From positions 1,632,001-1,696,000 of the forward strand of contig NZ_AFQU01000001.1 of the NCBI RefSeq assembly GCF_000220065.1: DNA of 64,000 nucleotides, given 5' to 3'. Source of the stretch: Streptococcus sp. oral taxon 056 str. F0418. GTDB lineage: Bacteria; Bacillota; Bacilli; Lactobacillales; Streptococcaceae. The notes beneath the pieces were generated by a model. The model did no database searches and had not been told where the DNA came from. It saw only the letters and a list, made by a program, of their open reading frames with translations. Positions 16,762 through 25,703 of this stretch are shown here, in pieces (positions within the stretch are counted from its first letter, which is position 1; every line of letters starts with the position of its first letter). Position numbers and translations under genes: made by a program.

Positions 16762-17584
16762 AAAAATTATTGGTTATCATGCCGGGACTGGCTTTATTTA
16801 CCACTTGTCAGGAGCAAGTAAATTATTGTTTTTTATTCTTGTGTCTGTGTCGGCTATGATTAGCTATGATACTCGATTTTTAATGCTCATTGCACTTTTA
16901 TCTCTAAGTTTATTTAGGATTTCAGGGATTCGATTGCGTGATGTTCGTTTTGTTTTGGTTTTTGCATTGGTTTTTGCAGTGCTCAATATCTTGATGGTCT
17001 ATCTTTTTGCACCCCAGTACGGTCAAGATATTTATGGAAATGAGACGCTATTGTTAGATGGCATTGGAATCTATAATGTAACATTAGAAGAGTTATTTTA
17101 CCTTTTTAATATGGCATTGAAGTATGTCTGTACGATTCCATTGGCAGTACTTTTTCTCATGACGACCCATCCGAGTCAGTTTGCTTCCAGTCTCAATCAG
17201 ATTGGGGTTCCTTATAAAATTGCTTATTCTGTTAGTTTGACCTTGCGTTATATTCCAGATTTACAAGAGGAATTCCATCTGATTAAGATGTCGCAAGAAG
17301 CGCGTGGATTAGAATTGTCATCAAAAGCTAAACTGAGTCAGAGGATTAAGGGGAACTTACAGATTATTATTCCCTTGATTTTTAGCTCCTTAGATCGTAT
17401 TGAGACGATTGCGACTGCTATGGAGTTACGTCGCTTTGGTAAAAATAAAAAACGGACCTGGTATACATATCAAGTATTTAATCGGATAGATATTGCGGTT
17501 ATCATCCTTTCTCTTACTTTCTTGCTGGTCAGTTTTGCTCTATTTTTTGTCAATCACGGCCGCTTCTATAATCCGTGGAGGTAG
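16748..17584 (+). CDS. ECF transporter transmembrane component EcfT
   Basis: 278 residues, about five membrane spans, with the two coupling motifs of Ecf[10 protein letters not shown] (Ala-Arg-Gly, near 181) and AMELRRFG near 224. These dock onto the two EcfA domains. The start lies inside the 3' end of the ATPase gene behind AAGGGAGAAG. It forms the energising module for one or more S components. The downstream gene starts nine bases after the stop. Confidence 0.9.
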   Translation: MFQDKKIIGYHAGTGFIYHLSGASKLLFFILVSVSAMISYDTRFLMLIALLSLSLFRISGIRLRDVRFVLVFALVFAVLNILMVYLFAPQYGQDIYGNETLLLDGIGIYNVTLEELFYLFNMALKYVCTIPLAVLFLMTTHPSQFASSLNQIGVPYKIAYSVSLTLRYIPDLQEEFHLIKMSQEARGLELSSKAKLSQRIKGNLQIIIPLIFSSLDRIETIATAMELRRFGKNKKRTWYTYQVFNRIDIAVIILSLTFLLVSFALFFVNHGRFYNPWR

Positions 17585-17592
17585 GACAGAAA

Positions 17593-18054
17593 ATGGATAT
17601 CTATGCTTATCAAAAACCTTTGGGGAAAATAGAGGATGCTCCAGACTTGAAGAAAGACTTTATTAAAGTTTATGAAGAAAAAACACATCAAGAAGTAGTT
17701 CGATTTTGCCAAGTTTATGCCGTTCATCTTTCGGAGTTAACTGCTTTTGCATTTACAGAAGAGATGAAACAAGCCCTTACTGCTATGGATGACTGGTTAG
17801 CTGGGGAGAGTTCTTATCATGCCGCTAGAAATCTGAGCTTTGAGATTTCACGTTTCGCAAAAAAGGAAGATGATGTAGTTAAAGTGAGATTCTATCGAAC
17901 GATGGCTCAGCTTGTAGCTAGTCCCCATGTTAAATATCATGGCCTTTGGGCAGCAGATTTTGCTATTACCCTGATCAACAAGATATATCCAGGAGATATT
18001 GATGCTGTTAAAAAAGAACGCCTGAAGCAAATTGAGTTATTGAAGATGATATAA
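17593..18054 (+). CDS. Uncharacterised protein, resembling Imm-5-type putative immunity proteins
   Basis: 153 residues from ATG 17593; an in-frame GTG at 17575 overlaps ecfT. Helical throughout, with the segment AARNLSFEISRFAK and MAQLVASPHVKYHGLWAADFA, the His-spaced pattern I associate with the putative immunity family Imm-5. That match is weak and from memory. No toxin gene is nearby. It is co-directional with the ECF genes and closed by the terminator at 18053, so it may simply be the last gene of that operon. Confidence 0.55.
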   Translation: MDIYAYQKPLGKIEDAPDLKKDFIKVYEEKTHQEVVRFCQVYAVHLSELTAFAFTEEMKQALTAMDDWLAGESSYHAARNLSFEISRFAKKEDDVVKVRFYRTMAQLVASPHVKYHGLWAADFAITLINKIYPGDIDAVKKERLKQIELLKMI

Positions 18055-18093
18055 AAAACCAGATAAGGTGCACTGCATCTTACCTGGTTTTTC
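18053..18093. terminator. Bidirectional terminator between the ECF operon and rsmG
   Basis: AAAAACCAG-a-TAAG faces CTTA-c-CTGGTTTTT. A on the left and T on the right let it end both the plus-strand ECF operon and the minus-strand rsmG transcript. Confidence 0.85.
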
Positions 18094-18096
18094 TTC

Positions 18097-18810
18097 TTAT
18101 AATGGTCTTTTGTTTGGCATGCCGGCTTTTCGTGGGTATTTATTGGGAGTTTCTTTCTTCTTTTCCACCACTGTGATAAAGCGGGGATCGCCGTTTGGTA
18201 AGGAATAGCTGAGGTTGTCTTGAACCTTGCTAAATAGGAGGGTCAAGGCATTTTTTGATTCTTCCAGTTCTTCTGGAGCATTTGAAGCCTTGAGCGCCAA
18301 GAGCTTGCCACCAACTTTTAGATAGGGAATGGTCAGTTCAGATAGGACCTGCATCCGAGCGACTGCACGGGCGGTGACCAGGTCAAATTGAGCTCGAAAG
18401 GCCTTGTCCTGAGCAAAGTCTTCTGCGCGTCCGTGGTAGAAGTGAACCTTGTCCAGCTCCAGCTCCTCTGCCAGCAGTTTGAGGAAGTTGATGCGTTTGT
18501 TGAGCGAGTCAATGATAGTCACATCCAGTTTAGGGCAGATGATTTTCATAGGGAGACTGGGAAAGCCGGCCCCGGCTCCGATATCTAGCAGCTTAAGCTC
18601 CTGGTTATCAATCAGGCATTGCAAAACGGGCGCTATTGAATCATAGAAATGCTTGAGATAGACTTCATTTTTTTCTGTGATAGCTGTCAGATTGATTTTT
18701 TCATTCCATTCGACCAAGAGTTCAAAATAACGCTCAAACTGATCTTTCTGGCGGTCGTCCAGCTCGATTCTCTGCTGGATCAAGAGCTGGTAAAATTCTT
18801 GCGGTGTCAT
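18097..18810 (-). CDS. rsmG: 16S rRNA (guanine527-N7)-methyltransferase RsmG
   Basis: 237 residues. The SAM-binding signature [17 protein letters not shown] is followed by [14 protein letters not shown] and [12 protein letters not shown], all diagnostic for RsmG (GidB), which methylates G527 of 16S rRNA; loss gives low-level streptomycin resistance in other bacteria. The C-terminus is longer and basic ([14 protein letters not shown]), as usual in streptococci. A TATAAT-type -10 lies on the minus strand at 18842-18847, between this gene and the upstream terminator. Confidence 0.93.
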   Translation of the reverse strand: MTPQEFYQLLIQQRIELDDRQKDQFERYFELLVEWNEKINLTAITEKNEVYLKHFYDSIAPVLQCLIDNQELKLLDIGAGAGFPSLPMKIICPKLDVTIIDSLNKRINFLKLLAEELELDKVHFYHGRAEDFAQDKAFRAQFDLVTARAVARMQVLSELTIPYLKVGGKLLALKASNAPEELEESKNALTLLFSKVQDNLSYSLPNGDPRFITVVEKKKETPNKYPRKAGMPNKRPL

Positions 18811-18851
18811 AGTTTCATCCTTGTTTGTCAGTATTCATCCTATTATATCAT

Positions 18852-18890
18852 AAAAAGGAGACCCCAGCATTCTGCTGAAGGGTCTCTTTT
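18852..18890 (-). terminator. Terminator of the TetR-MFS-ABC operon
   Basis: Read on the minus strand, GAGACCC..CAGC pairs with GCTG..GGGTCTC and is followed by CTTTTTA. It lies directly after the ABC ATPase stop. Confidence 0.85.
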
Positions 18891-18891
18891 C

Positions 18892-19635
18892 TTATATGCC
18901 AATCTGATTGAGCTCCGCCAAGAGCAGCTGGCGACGCTCGTCCTGATTAGCAGCTGGGTCAAAGAGAACTTCTTTTTTGATCTTGCCATCTAAAATGAGC
19001 AGGACCTTGTCGGCATAGGTAGACACGCTGGCATCATGCGTCACTAGGAGAATGCTTGCGCCTTGCTGGTGGAAGTGCTGCATGAGTTCCATAGCTTGAC
19101 GGCCAGCCTGAGAGTTGAGGGCTCCTGTCGGCTCGTCAGCAAAAATGATTCGAGGCTGGTTCATGAGAGCTCGGCATATGCCGGCTCGCTGGAGCTGGCC
19201 GCCCGATACCTGATGGATAGAGCGGTGACCAATGTCCTTAATACCAGTCAGAGCCATTAACTCCTTGGCTCGCTCATAGGCTGCCTTTCGCTCACTGCCT
19301 TTCTTACCAATGATACTCGGTAGGCAGATATTGTCTAGGATATTGAGATTTTTCAGAAATGTTGCCTGCTGGAAAACGAAGCCAAAAGCTTCTCTGCGAA
19401 GGCGGTCCAAGTCTTTGTCTTTCATAGCCAGCAGGTTCTTTCCCTCGTAAAGAATCTGGCCTTGATCAGGTCTGTCAATGGTGGATAGAAGATTGAGCAG
19501 AGTGGATTTTCCGCAGCCAGATGGCCCCATGATGGCGATGAATTGGCCGCTTTCAATCTCCAGCGACAAATCACGGAGAATGGGTTCCTGATTTCCCTGA
19601 TAGCTTTTGATGAGGTTATGAGCTTCTAATAACAT
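18892..19635 (-). CDS. ABC transporter ATPase of the MacB/LolD type
   Basis: 247 residues with Walker A GPSGCGKST, the Q-loop FVFQQATFL, signature VSGGQLQRAG, Walker B IIFADEPTGALN and LLVTHD. This is the MacB/LolD/FtsE-like class that works with FtsX-type permeases in antimicrobial peptide export, sensing or lipoprotein handling. It lies ten bases after the large permease gene and is the last gene of the minus-strand operon begun by the TetR regulator. In Firmicutes such pairs usually confer peptide-antibiotic resistance, which is inference here. Confidence 0.9.
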   Translation of the reverse strand: MLLEAHNLIKSYQGNQEPILRDLSLEIESGQFIAIMGPSGCGKSTLLNLLSTIDRPDQGQILYEGKNLLAMKDKDLDRLRREAFGFVFQQATFLKNLNILDNICLPSIIGKKGSERKAAYERAKELMALTGIKDIGHRSIHQVSGGQLQRAGICRALMNQPRIIFADEPTGALNSQAGRQAMELMQHFHQQGASILLVTHDASVSTYADKVLLILDGKIKKEVLFDPAANQDERRQLLLAELNQIGI

Positions 19636-19645
19636 AGGCTTCTCC

Positions 19646-21976
19646 TTAGTGTAAATAGGGGGCTAAGTCCAGCTTTTTAATACCTCCAATAATCAAGCGA
19701 GTGGCGCATAACCCGCTCACTAGTATGCTAAGAGGAATGAATAGGAAGCTTTGCTGGAAGTCTAAAATAAGATGAAGTTGACTAATTCCAAAATTGTTTA
19801 GCAGAAGATTGCAGAAAGCTTGCCCCAAGCTAAGTAGCAAAATTAGGGCAAGTAAGAAGCTAACCATGATGACCAAGCTAAAGGCTAGCAAGTAGTAGCT
19901 TATCAGTGCATGTTTGCTGAAACCTAAGAGCCGATATAAGGCTAAATCTTTTCTGTCCTTAATATAAATCATATAAATAAAGAGGCTGGTCAAAATAAAG
20001 ACTAAAATATTCCCTAGCCAAAAGACCCCAAGCTGAATCTCCTTTATCCTTGCTAGAGTATCTCCAAAAGTCTGATAAAAGAAATCATCAACATCTGTAA
20101 TTTTGTAGTCAGGATAGTTATTTTGTAGCTTCTGAAGGATTTTCTTTTTTTGGATACTTTCTTTTATTTGAATGGTTACCAGACTATTGAGAGCGACTTG
20201 ATCTTTTACTTGGAAAGTGGCCTTAGCCGTTTTGCCACCATATGTTAAGTCAGAGTATATTCCAACTAATTTCATTTTCTTTTTCTTGCTATTTACCAGC
20301 ATTTCCAATGAATCTCCAAGATTTAGGTTTAGATCATTGGCTTGAAGTTTGGACAGGGCGATTTCTTGATCATTTTTTGGAAACCTTCCCTGGCTATACT
20401 TAACTGGAAAAGAAGAGTGGTTTCCTACACTAACACGAAGTTCTCTTATCTGTCCCTTCTTATCTTTATATGCTATATTGTAGACTATTTGAGTGTTGAA
20501 GCTTTCTATTTCATGATTCTGACTTAATTCTTTGACTACTTGCTTGGTTTTTTCTTCGATCTTCTCTGTTTGAAAAAGATCCATTCGTATATCAGATTTT
20601 CCAACTCCTATATACTGAGTAAATTCTTTGTCAGTCAGTGTGCGATGGAGATTGGTCGGTAGGAGTAGGACAAATCCAATCAAAGATAGAATGAAAAGCA
20701 TGGTTAAATAAAGTTTTTTATGTTGGCAAAGTTGCTTCCAAGAAAAATAGAGAGTATCTATAAAACGATGACTAGGAAGTCTTTTTTTAGTTGGATTCTT
20801 TGTCTTTTCTTGTTTTTGTGACTTTTGAGAAGATAGGGCTTGGCCAGGTGTTAGCTTTTTGAGTGATTTGAGCGGTTGCGAGGTAATCCAAGCAATCAAG
20901 CCAGATAAGATGGCGGTCAAAGCTATTTCTAGTAAATAACTATAAAAAGGTGTCCTGCTTTTCCCCATAGACATTTCCATCTTTTTGAGCACAGGTTGAG
21001 TAAGGGGATAAGCAGTTAACCAGCTGAGAATAATAGCCAGCAGCATGCAAGCATAATATTTGGCTAGATAAACATTTTTAATAAAGGTTTGGGGGAGCCC
21101 CATGACTTTCATGATTGCTATTTGCTGAAAGTCCTCTTCAATCTTTGCTAGAAGGGCAAAACGCATACAGAGGAGAGTGATAAAAATCAGGGTCAAACTA
21201 AGGAGGAGATATACAAGAATAACAAGAGCATCATTGATTCCATTAATCATTTTAATGACAGAATAGCTAATGATGGGAGGTCCGTTACTCTCTAATCTAG
21301 CTGCCTGGTAATCCGTTTCTATTTTAGAAATTTGGCTAAGTCTTTGGAGTCTAAAAGCGATTAAGAATTCAGTAGATGTTCCTTTCTCTTCTTTCAAAGC
21401 TTTTAGGTCATCTGGATGGATGAGAAATCGCTTAGAAGAAACAAGACCTGCATTCATAAGGGCATCCCGTACATACCCTTTAACAGTCAAGTTTAATCTT
21501 CCAATGTTGATTTGGTCTCCAGGTTTGATATTACCCTTTTGATAAAAATAGAGCGGGATGTATACTTGTCCTTTTTCAGGTTTGATAATTTCATTATTTT
21601 GATTGAGTAAAAAATCAAAATGCTGATTTTGGCTGGAGAAACCTAAATCTTGAGAATTGTCTTGCAAACTCGCTTTACCATTAATCTTAAGAGTTGACTT
21701 TTCGACATTTATGAAATCAGAAATCTGATAGTTTGAAATATCAGGATGCTTTTTTACGAATTTTTCTAATCTCTCTCTATCGATAGGACCACTGTGCATT
21801 TGTAGCAAGTGGGGGCTTTTAGTAGTTTGCACAAACTCTTCGATAGATGTCAGTAAACTGGTGCTGAGGCGAGTTGCAGAAATCACTACAGTCATGCTAA
21901 AAAATAGAAAGAGAGCAATGACTAAGACGCTGATTTTATTAGCTTTAACATCATTTCGGATTAATCTTAGAAACAT
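19646..21976 (-). CDS. Large FtsX/MacB-type ABC permease
   Basis: 776 residues from the ATG at 21976, preceded by AAGGAG; an upstream in-frame start would add an unlikely 31 residues within the MFS coding sequence. There is one N-terminal span, a long extracellular region, a first FtsX block of three spans (about 280-400), a second extracellular region after LYFSWKQLCQHKK, and a second FtsX block near the C-terminus. This two-FtsX layout is typical of peptide-antibiotic or Salivaricin-type exporters. Its 5' end overlaps the MFS gene by 26 bases. It partners with the ATPase at 18892. Confidence 0.88.
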   Translation of the reverse strand: MFLRLIRNDVKANKISVLVIALFLFFSMTVVISATRLSTSLLTSIEEFVQTTKSPHLLQMHSGPIDRERLEKFVKKHPDISNYQISDFINVEKSTLKINGKASLQDNSQDLGFSSQNQHFDFLLNQNNEIIKPEKGQVYIPLYFYQKGNIKPGDQINIGRLNLTVKGYVRDALMNAGLVSSKRFLIHPDDLKALKEEKGTSTEFLIAFRLQRLSQISKIETDYQAARLESNGPPIISYSVIKMINGINDALVILVYLLLSLTLIFITLLCMRFALLAKIEEDFQQIAIMKVMGLPQTFIKNVYLAKYYACMLLAIILSWLTAYPLTQPVLKKMEMSMGKSRTPFYSYLLEIALTAILSGLIAWITSQPLKSLKKLTPGQALSSQKSQKQEKTKNPTKKRLPSHRFIDTLYFSWKQLCQHKKLYLTMLFILSLIGFVLLLPTNLHRTLTDKEFTQYIGVGKSDIRMDLFQTEKIEEKTKQVVKELSQNHEIESFNTQIVYNIAYKDKKGQIRELRVSVGNHSSFPVKYSQGRFPKNDQEIALSKLQANDLNLNLGDSLEMLVNSKKKKMKLVGIYSDLTYGGKTAKATFQVKDQVALNSLVTIQIKESIQKKKILQKLQNNYPDYKITDVDDFFYQTFGDTLARIKEIQLGVFWLGNILVFILTSLFIYMIYIKDRKDLALYRLLGFSKHALISYYLLAFSLVIMVSFLLALILLLSLGQAFCNLLLNNFGISQLHLILDFQQSFLFIPLSILVSGLCATRLIIGGIKKLDLAPYLH

Positions 21977-23240
21977 ATTCGAGCTCCTTAATTGCGGATT
22001 GGCGGTAGAGAAAGAGAGCGCTAATACTGATACAAAATCCTGCAAGGATGAGAAGAAGTCCATAACCACGACTGCTTCCTGTTCCGATGATAGGACCGAT
22101 CCAAGTGGCTAATGCTCCTTTTGGGAGGAGGAGTGGTTTAAAGAAGCTATCGGCCACCCAGCCCATGCTGGCATAGGCGATGACGTAGCCGAACTGTGAG
22201 ATGATTCCGATTGTGCCCCAGGCTTTCCCTTGCTCACTCTTATCTATATTTAAGCGAATCAAATAATCAATAGCCGTATTCGCAAAAGGTAGAGACATAA
22301 ACAGTAAGAAGCCAAAAAAGCAAATCCAGACTAGGTTTTCCTTGCTGCCCATACCTGCCATAAAGATTCCCAATAGACCAAGCGATAGACTAAGGATCAT
22401 ATGAAAATGCTCCTTGATAGAAAAGATACCTAAGATAAGTCCGCCAAGTAGCATACCGCTACTGGAAATAGCCATGGTCCAGCCGACTTCCTGACTAGAG
22501 GCAAAGCCAATAATCATAGGAGTAAGCAAGATCTCAACGGTTCCTAGAAAGAAAGAGAAGGCCGTTCCCAGCAAAACCAAGAGCCATATTCCTCTTTTTT
22601 CATGGATGATTTGAAATCCTCGTATAAATTCACTCCAGAAAGGATGAGGTGTAGCCTTTATCGGAGCTTTGATATGGCGACGAGCGACCAGATTACAAAT
22701 AACAGTCACAAAAATAGTCGAAAAATCAATTAATAGAATCAGACCAATTGTCCCCTGAGCCAAAAGAAGGCCGGCAAGGCTAGGAGAAATGAGGTAGCGA
22801 GCAATGCCGTTAATCTGTGACAGGCCAGTTGCTTTGGAAATCTGATCCTCCGGAACCAGGTCGGAAATGGTGGCTCGAAAGGCTGGATTAACTAGAGAAG
22901 AAAAGACAGAACTAATTGCAGCACCAAGGCAAATCTGAGGTATGGAAGGTTGATGAACCTGTAAACTAAAATAAATCCAGAGGACTCCCAGACCTGATAG
23001 ACCATCTCCCAAAGCCATTAGAAGGCGACGATCATAACGATCAGCTAAAATTCCAGCCAAGGGTGTCATTAAGAGCCCAGGTAAAAAAGCACAAAGGGTG
23101 ACTAGGGCAGAAGAAGCAGCCTGTCCAGTCAGCTGGTAGGTGTAAATTCCTAGCGCAAAAGAGGTCATGCCCGTTCCGATTTCAGAAATAAACGTTCCTA
23201 GCCATATCAGGAGGTAGATTTTAAAGCCACTATGTTTCAT
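21951..23240 (-). CDS. MFS transporter (multidrug/macrolide efflux-like)
   Basis: 429 residues, twelve predicted spans. LGTFISEIGTGMTSFALGIY at the start, ADRYDRRLLMALGDG (the motif A loop) and the FRATISDLVPEDQI segment resemble the MefA/YfmO-like drug efflux group. It is the first transporter gene after tetR (12 bases) and overlaps the ABC permease by 26 bases, so one TetR-controlled mRNA carries two different exporters. Substrate unknown. Confidence 0.85.
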   Translation of the reverse strand: MKHSGFKIYLLIWLGTFISEIGTGMTSFALGIYTYQLTGQAASSALVTLCAFLPGLLMTPLAGILADRYDRRLLMALGDGLSGLGVLWIYFSLQVHQPSIPQICLGAAISSVFSSLVNPAFRATISDLVPEDQISKATGLSQINGIARYLISPSLAGLLLAQGTIGLILLIDFSTIFVTVICNLVARRHIKAPIKATPHPFWSEFIRGFQIIHEKRGIWLLVLLGTAFSFFLGTVEILLTPMIIGFASSQEVGWTMAISSSGMLLGGLILGIFSIKEHFHMILSLSLGLLGIFMAGMGSKENLVWICFFGFLLFMSLPFANTAIDYLIRLNIDKSEQGKAWGTIGIISQFGYVIAYASMGWVADSFFKPLLLPKGALATWIGPIIGTGSSRGYGLLLILAGFCISISALFLYRQSAIKELEYVSKINPK

Positions 23241-23252
23241 AAGGAGCCTCCT

Positions 23253-23855
23253 TTAGTGGATTAATTGCGCCAAAGAAGCAAAATACCCTTCTTTTGTCTG
23301 AAAAATTTTTTCTAATAAGTAGATGAATGCTTGAATCTTTTGATCTTGTTCAGCTCTCTCTAATTTCTGGAAGGAGTTGTCAAAAATCTGCAGGGAATAA
23401 GTGAGCATCATTTCGATACTCTCGTAAAGATAAGCAGTTTGCATCTCACCAGCTTGAAGACCTTCTTGAAAAAGAGGATAGAGAATTTGAGGAGCATTGC
23501 TTAATAGGATTTGATTGCTTTTTTCGTGAAGAAGAGCATTTTGGGGCTCATGTAAGTGTTCCAAAAATTCTTGTCCATTTTTTTTCAAATTCAATGAAGC
23601 TAGAGCACCCATTAGTCGTTCAATAATTGAGAGATGTTTCCTCTCTACCCAGATGCGCATTTGCTCAAAAGATTGTTCAATCCAACGTTCGATAATGGCA
23701 TCCATGATTTCTTCTTTTGATGTGAAGTAGTAATAGAGGGTTCCTCTTGCAATCTGGGTTGCATCGAGAAGTTGAGAAATGGAAGTTTGGTCAAAGCCTT
23801 GTTCCACAAACATTTTTTCTGCGGTATCTAAGATAAACTCTTTTTTATTTGTCAT
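23253..23855 (-). CDS. TetR-family transcriptional repressor
   Basis: 200 residues. The N-terminal helix-turn-helix is clear: ILDTAEKMFVEQGFDQTSISQL and IARGTLYYYFTSKEEIMDAI. The C-terminal ~140 residues are the variable ligand-binding domain. It heads the operon tetR-MFS-ABC permease-ABC ATPase and most likely represses it through the palindrome at 23878-23890 between its promoter and start codon. Induction by the exported drug or peptide is the standard model for this arrangement. Confidence 0.9.
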   Translation of the reverse strand: MTNKKEFILDTAEKMFVEQGFDQTSISQLLDATQIARGTLYYYFTSKEEIMDAIIERWIEQSFEQMRIWVERKHLSIIERLMGALASLNLKKNGQEFLEHLHEPQNALLHEKSNQILLSNAPQILYPLFQEGLQAGEMQTAYLYESIEMMLTYSLQIFDNSFQKLERAEQDQKIQAFIYLLEKIFQTKEGYFASLAQLIH

Positions 23856-23877
23856 GAGAAGCTCCTAAATTTTATAA

Positions 23878-23934
23878 ACCGACTGTCGGTCTATAGTTCT
23901 ACATATAGTATACTCCTTTAAAAAAGATTGTCAA
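23878..23934 (-). promoter_or_regulatory. tetR operon promoter and palindromic operator
   Basis: On the minus strand TTGACA (revcomp of 23929-23934), a 16-base spacer and TATACT (revcomp of 23907-23912) form a near-consensus promoter. Just downstream, ACCGAC-t-GTCGGT (23878-23890) is a perfect 13-base palindrome, well placed for autorepression by TetR. Confidence 0.8.
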
Positions 23935-23960
23935 TTATTTATCTACTTTTCCGAAATTTT

Positions 23961-24047
23961 GTTATAATAGCTACAACAGGCAGTGATTATTCTGCCTAGA
24001 TCTAGGTGTGAGATATTTTCACTCCTATAGGTTAAAAGGAGAATACT
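23961..24047 (+). promoter_or_regulatory. lemA-htpX promoter and structured leader
   Basis: TG-T-TATAAT (-10 at 23963-23968) would start RNA near 23975. The ~73-base leader holds two hairpins: AGGCAG/CTGCCT (23978-23997) and TAGG-t-GTGA facing TCAC-t-CCTA (24003-24027), the latter with a single mismatch. The AAAGGAG site follows directly. Confidence 0.6.
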
Positions 24048-24617
24048 ATGACACTTATTATTACTATTGCGATTACAGTTGTATTGGCTTTGTTTGTAAT
24101 CTCTGTCTATAATGGTTTAGTAACAAGCCGTATGCAGACTCAAGAAGCTTGGAGTCAGATTGATGTTCAACTTAAGCGTAGAAATGACTTGCTTCCTAAT
24201 CTGATTGAGACAGTGAAAGGATATGGTAAGTATGAGCAAGAAACACTGGAAAAAGTAACCCGATTACGCAGTCAAGTTGCCGACGCATCATCTCCAGCGG
24301 AAATAATGCAGGCTAGTGATGCCTTGTCTCGTCAAATTTCAGGAATCTTTGCTGTGGCTGAAAATTACCCAGATCTGAAGGCAAATACTAACTTCCTAAA
24401 ATTACAAGAAGAATTGACCAATACGGAAAATAAAATTGCCTATTCTCGTCAGCTCTATAACTCAGTGACTAGCAACTATAATGTGAAATTACAAGCTTTT
24501 CCAAGCAACGTGATTGCTGGGATCTTTAGTTTTAAACCAGCAGATTTCTTGGTAACACCAGAAGAAGAAAAAGCAGTTCCAAAGGTTGACTTTGGCAGTA
24601 ATGGTCTAGGTGATTAA
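24048..24617 (+). CDS. lemA: LemA family protein
   Basis: 189 residues: one N-terminal membrane span (about 2-20), then a coiled-coil helical domain with [21 protein letters not shown] and [16 protein letters not shown], the LemA signature, and a conserved [16 protein letters not shown] near the end. The function of LemA proteins is not settled; they are usually encoded with the HtpX protease as here, one base apart. The pair suggests membrane protein quality control. Confidence 0.92.
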   Translation: MTLIITIAITVVLALFVISVYNGLVTSRMQTQEAWSQIDVQLKRRNDLLPNLIETVKGYGKYEQETLEKVTRLRSQVADASSPAEIMQASDALSRQISGIFAVAENYPDLKANTNFLKLQEELTNTENKIAYSRQLYNSVTSNYNVKLQAFPSNVIAGIFSFKPADFLVTPEEEKAVPKVDFGSNGLGD

Positions 24618-24618
24618 T

Positions 24619-25512
24619 ATGCTTTTTGATCAAATTGCTGCAAATAAAAGACGAACTTGGCTTCTCTTGGTCGCCTTCTTTACTCTTTTAGCTGTGATTG
24701 GTGCAGCTGCAGGCTATCTTTGGTTGGGTTCTACTTTCGGTGGCGTAATCATCGCATTTATAATTGGTGGCATTTATGCTTTTAGCATGATTTTTCAGTC
24801 GACTGAGGTTGTTATGTCAATGAACGGGGCACGTCAAGTATCGGAAGATGAGGCTCCAGAGCTTTATCATATTGTACAAGATATGGCCATGGTCGCACAA
24901 ATTCCTATGCCACGGGTTTATATTGTAGATGATATGTCTCCTAATGCTTTTGCAACGGGCTCTAAGCCAGAAAATGCGGCTGTTGCAGTGACGACGGGTC
25001 TTTTAAATCTTATGAATCGGGAAGAATTGGAAGGTGTTATTGGCCATGAGGTCAGCCATATCAGAAATTACGATATCCGTATTTCGACGATTGCAGTGGC
25101 TTTAGCCAGTGCGATTACAATGATTTCTAGTATTGCCGGCCGAATGATGTGGTTTGGTGGCGGAAGAAGACGAAGCGATCGTGATGATGACAGTGGCCTA
25201 GGCGTTTTGATGTTGATTTTCTCACTTATTGCAATTATCTTAGCTCCGCTGGCAGCGACTTTGGTGCAGTTGGCTATTTCGCGTCAACGAGAATTTCTAG
25301 CAGATGCTTCCAGTGTGGAATTAACCAGAAACCCTCAAGGAATGATAAATGCTTTGTTAAAGCTGGAAAATAGCGAGCCCATGCACCGTCATGTAGACGA
25401 TGCGAGTGCAGCCTTGTATATTAGCGATCCTAAAAAGCAAGGAGGACTGCAAAAGTTATTTTTTACACATCCTCCGATTTCAGAAAGAGTGGAACGCTTA
25501 AGACATATGTAA
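24619..25512 (+). CDS. htpX: Membrane zinc metalloprotease HtpX
   Basis: 297 residues from ATG 24619 (a GTG at 24610 overlaps lemA). Two N-terminal spans are followed by the zinc site HEVSH (His143, Glu144, His147), two further hydrophobic segments (about 155-170 and 190-215) and the third ligand region [15 protein letters not shown]. HtpX degrades misfolded membrane proteins. Length and motifs are those of a complete enzyme. The repeat copy B starts immediately after the stop codon and provides the terminator. Confidence 0.93.
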   Translation: MLFDQIAANKRRTWLLLVAFFTLLAVIGAAAGYLWLGSTFGGVIIAFIIGGIYAFSMIFQSTEVVMSMNGARQVSEDEAPELYHIVQDMAMVAQIPMPRVYIVDDMSPNAFATGSKPENAAVAVTTGLLNLMNREELEGVIGHEVSHIRNYDIRISTIAVALASAITMISSIAGRMMWFGGGRRRSDRDDDSGLGVLMLIFSLIAIILAPLAATLVQLAISRQREFLADASSVELTRNPQGMINALLKLENSEPMHRHVDDASAALYISDPKKQGGLQKLFFTHPPISERVERLRHM

Positions 25513-25690
25513 GAGAGTGGGACAGAAATCGGTAATTCGTTAGAATTCGATTTCGTCGTCCCACCTCCGCACAGTTGAGTAGGGCTGTAAAAGCTGATGA
25601 AATCAGCGTAGTAGAGCCCACTCAACCACTGCGTCTTGCTCGACAATCCAAAGACAATTGAGAGGCTAGGACTTTTGTCCCAGCCTTTTT
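25513..25690 (+). repeat. Three-hairpin intergenic repeat, copy B
   Basis: Nearly identical to copy A: it differs at one position in the central hairpin (GATGAAATC versus GATGAAGTC) and in the last stem (GGCTAGGACTTTTGTCC). It begins directly after the htpX stop and ends 14 bases before the stop of the convergent MFS gene, so it separates two converging transcripts. Confidence 0.9.
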
Positions 25691-25703
25691 GTGAATCTTG
25701 AAA

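Noticed and set aside
25513..25646. Conserved ~45-codon minus-strand ORF inside the three-hairpin repeats
   Set aside because: The reading frame is a by-product of near-identical DNA; it is antisense, lacks an RBS, and its end differs by flanking sequence in every copy.
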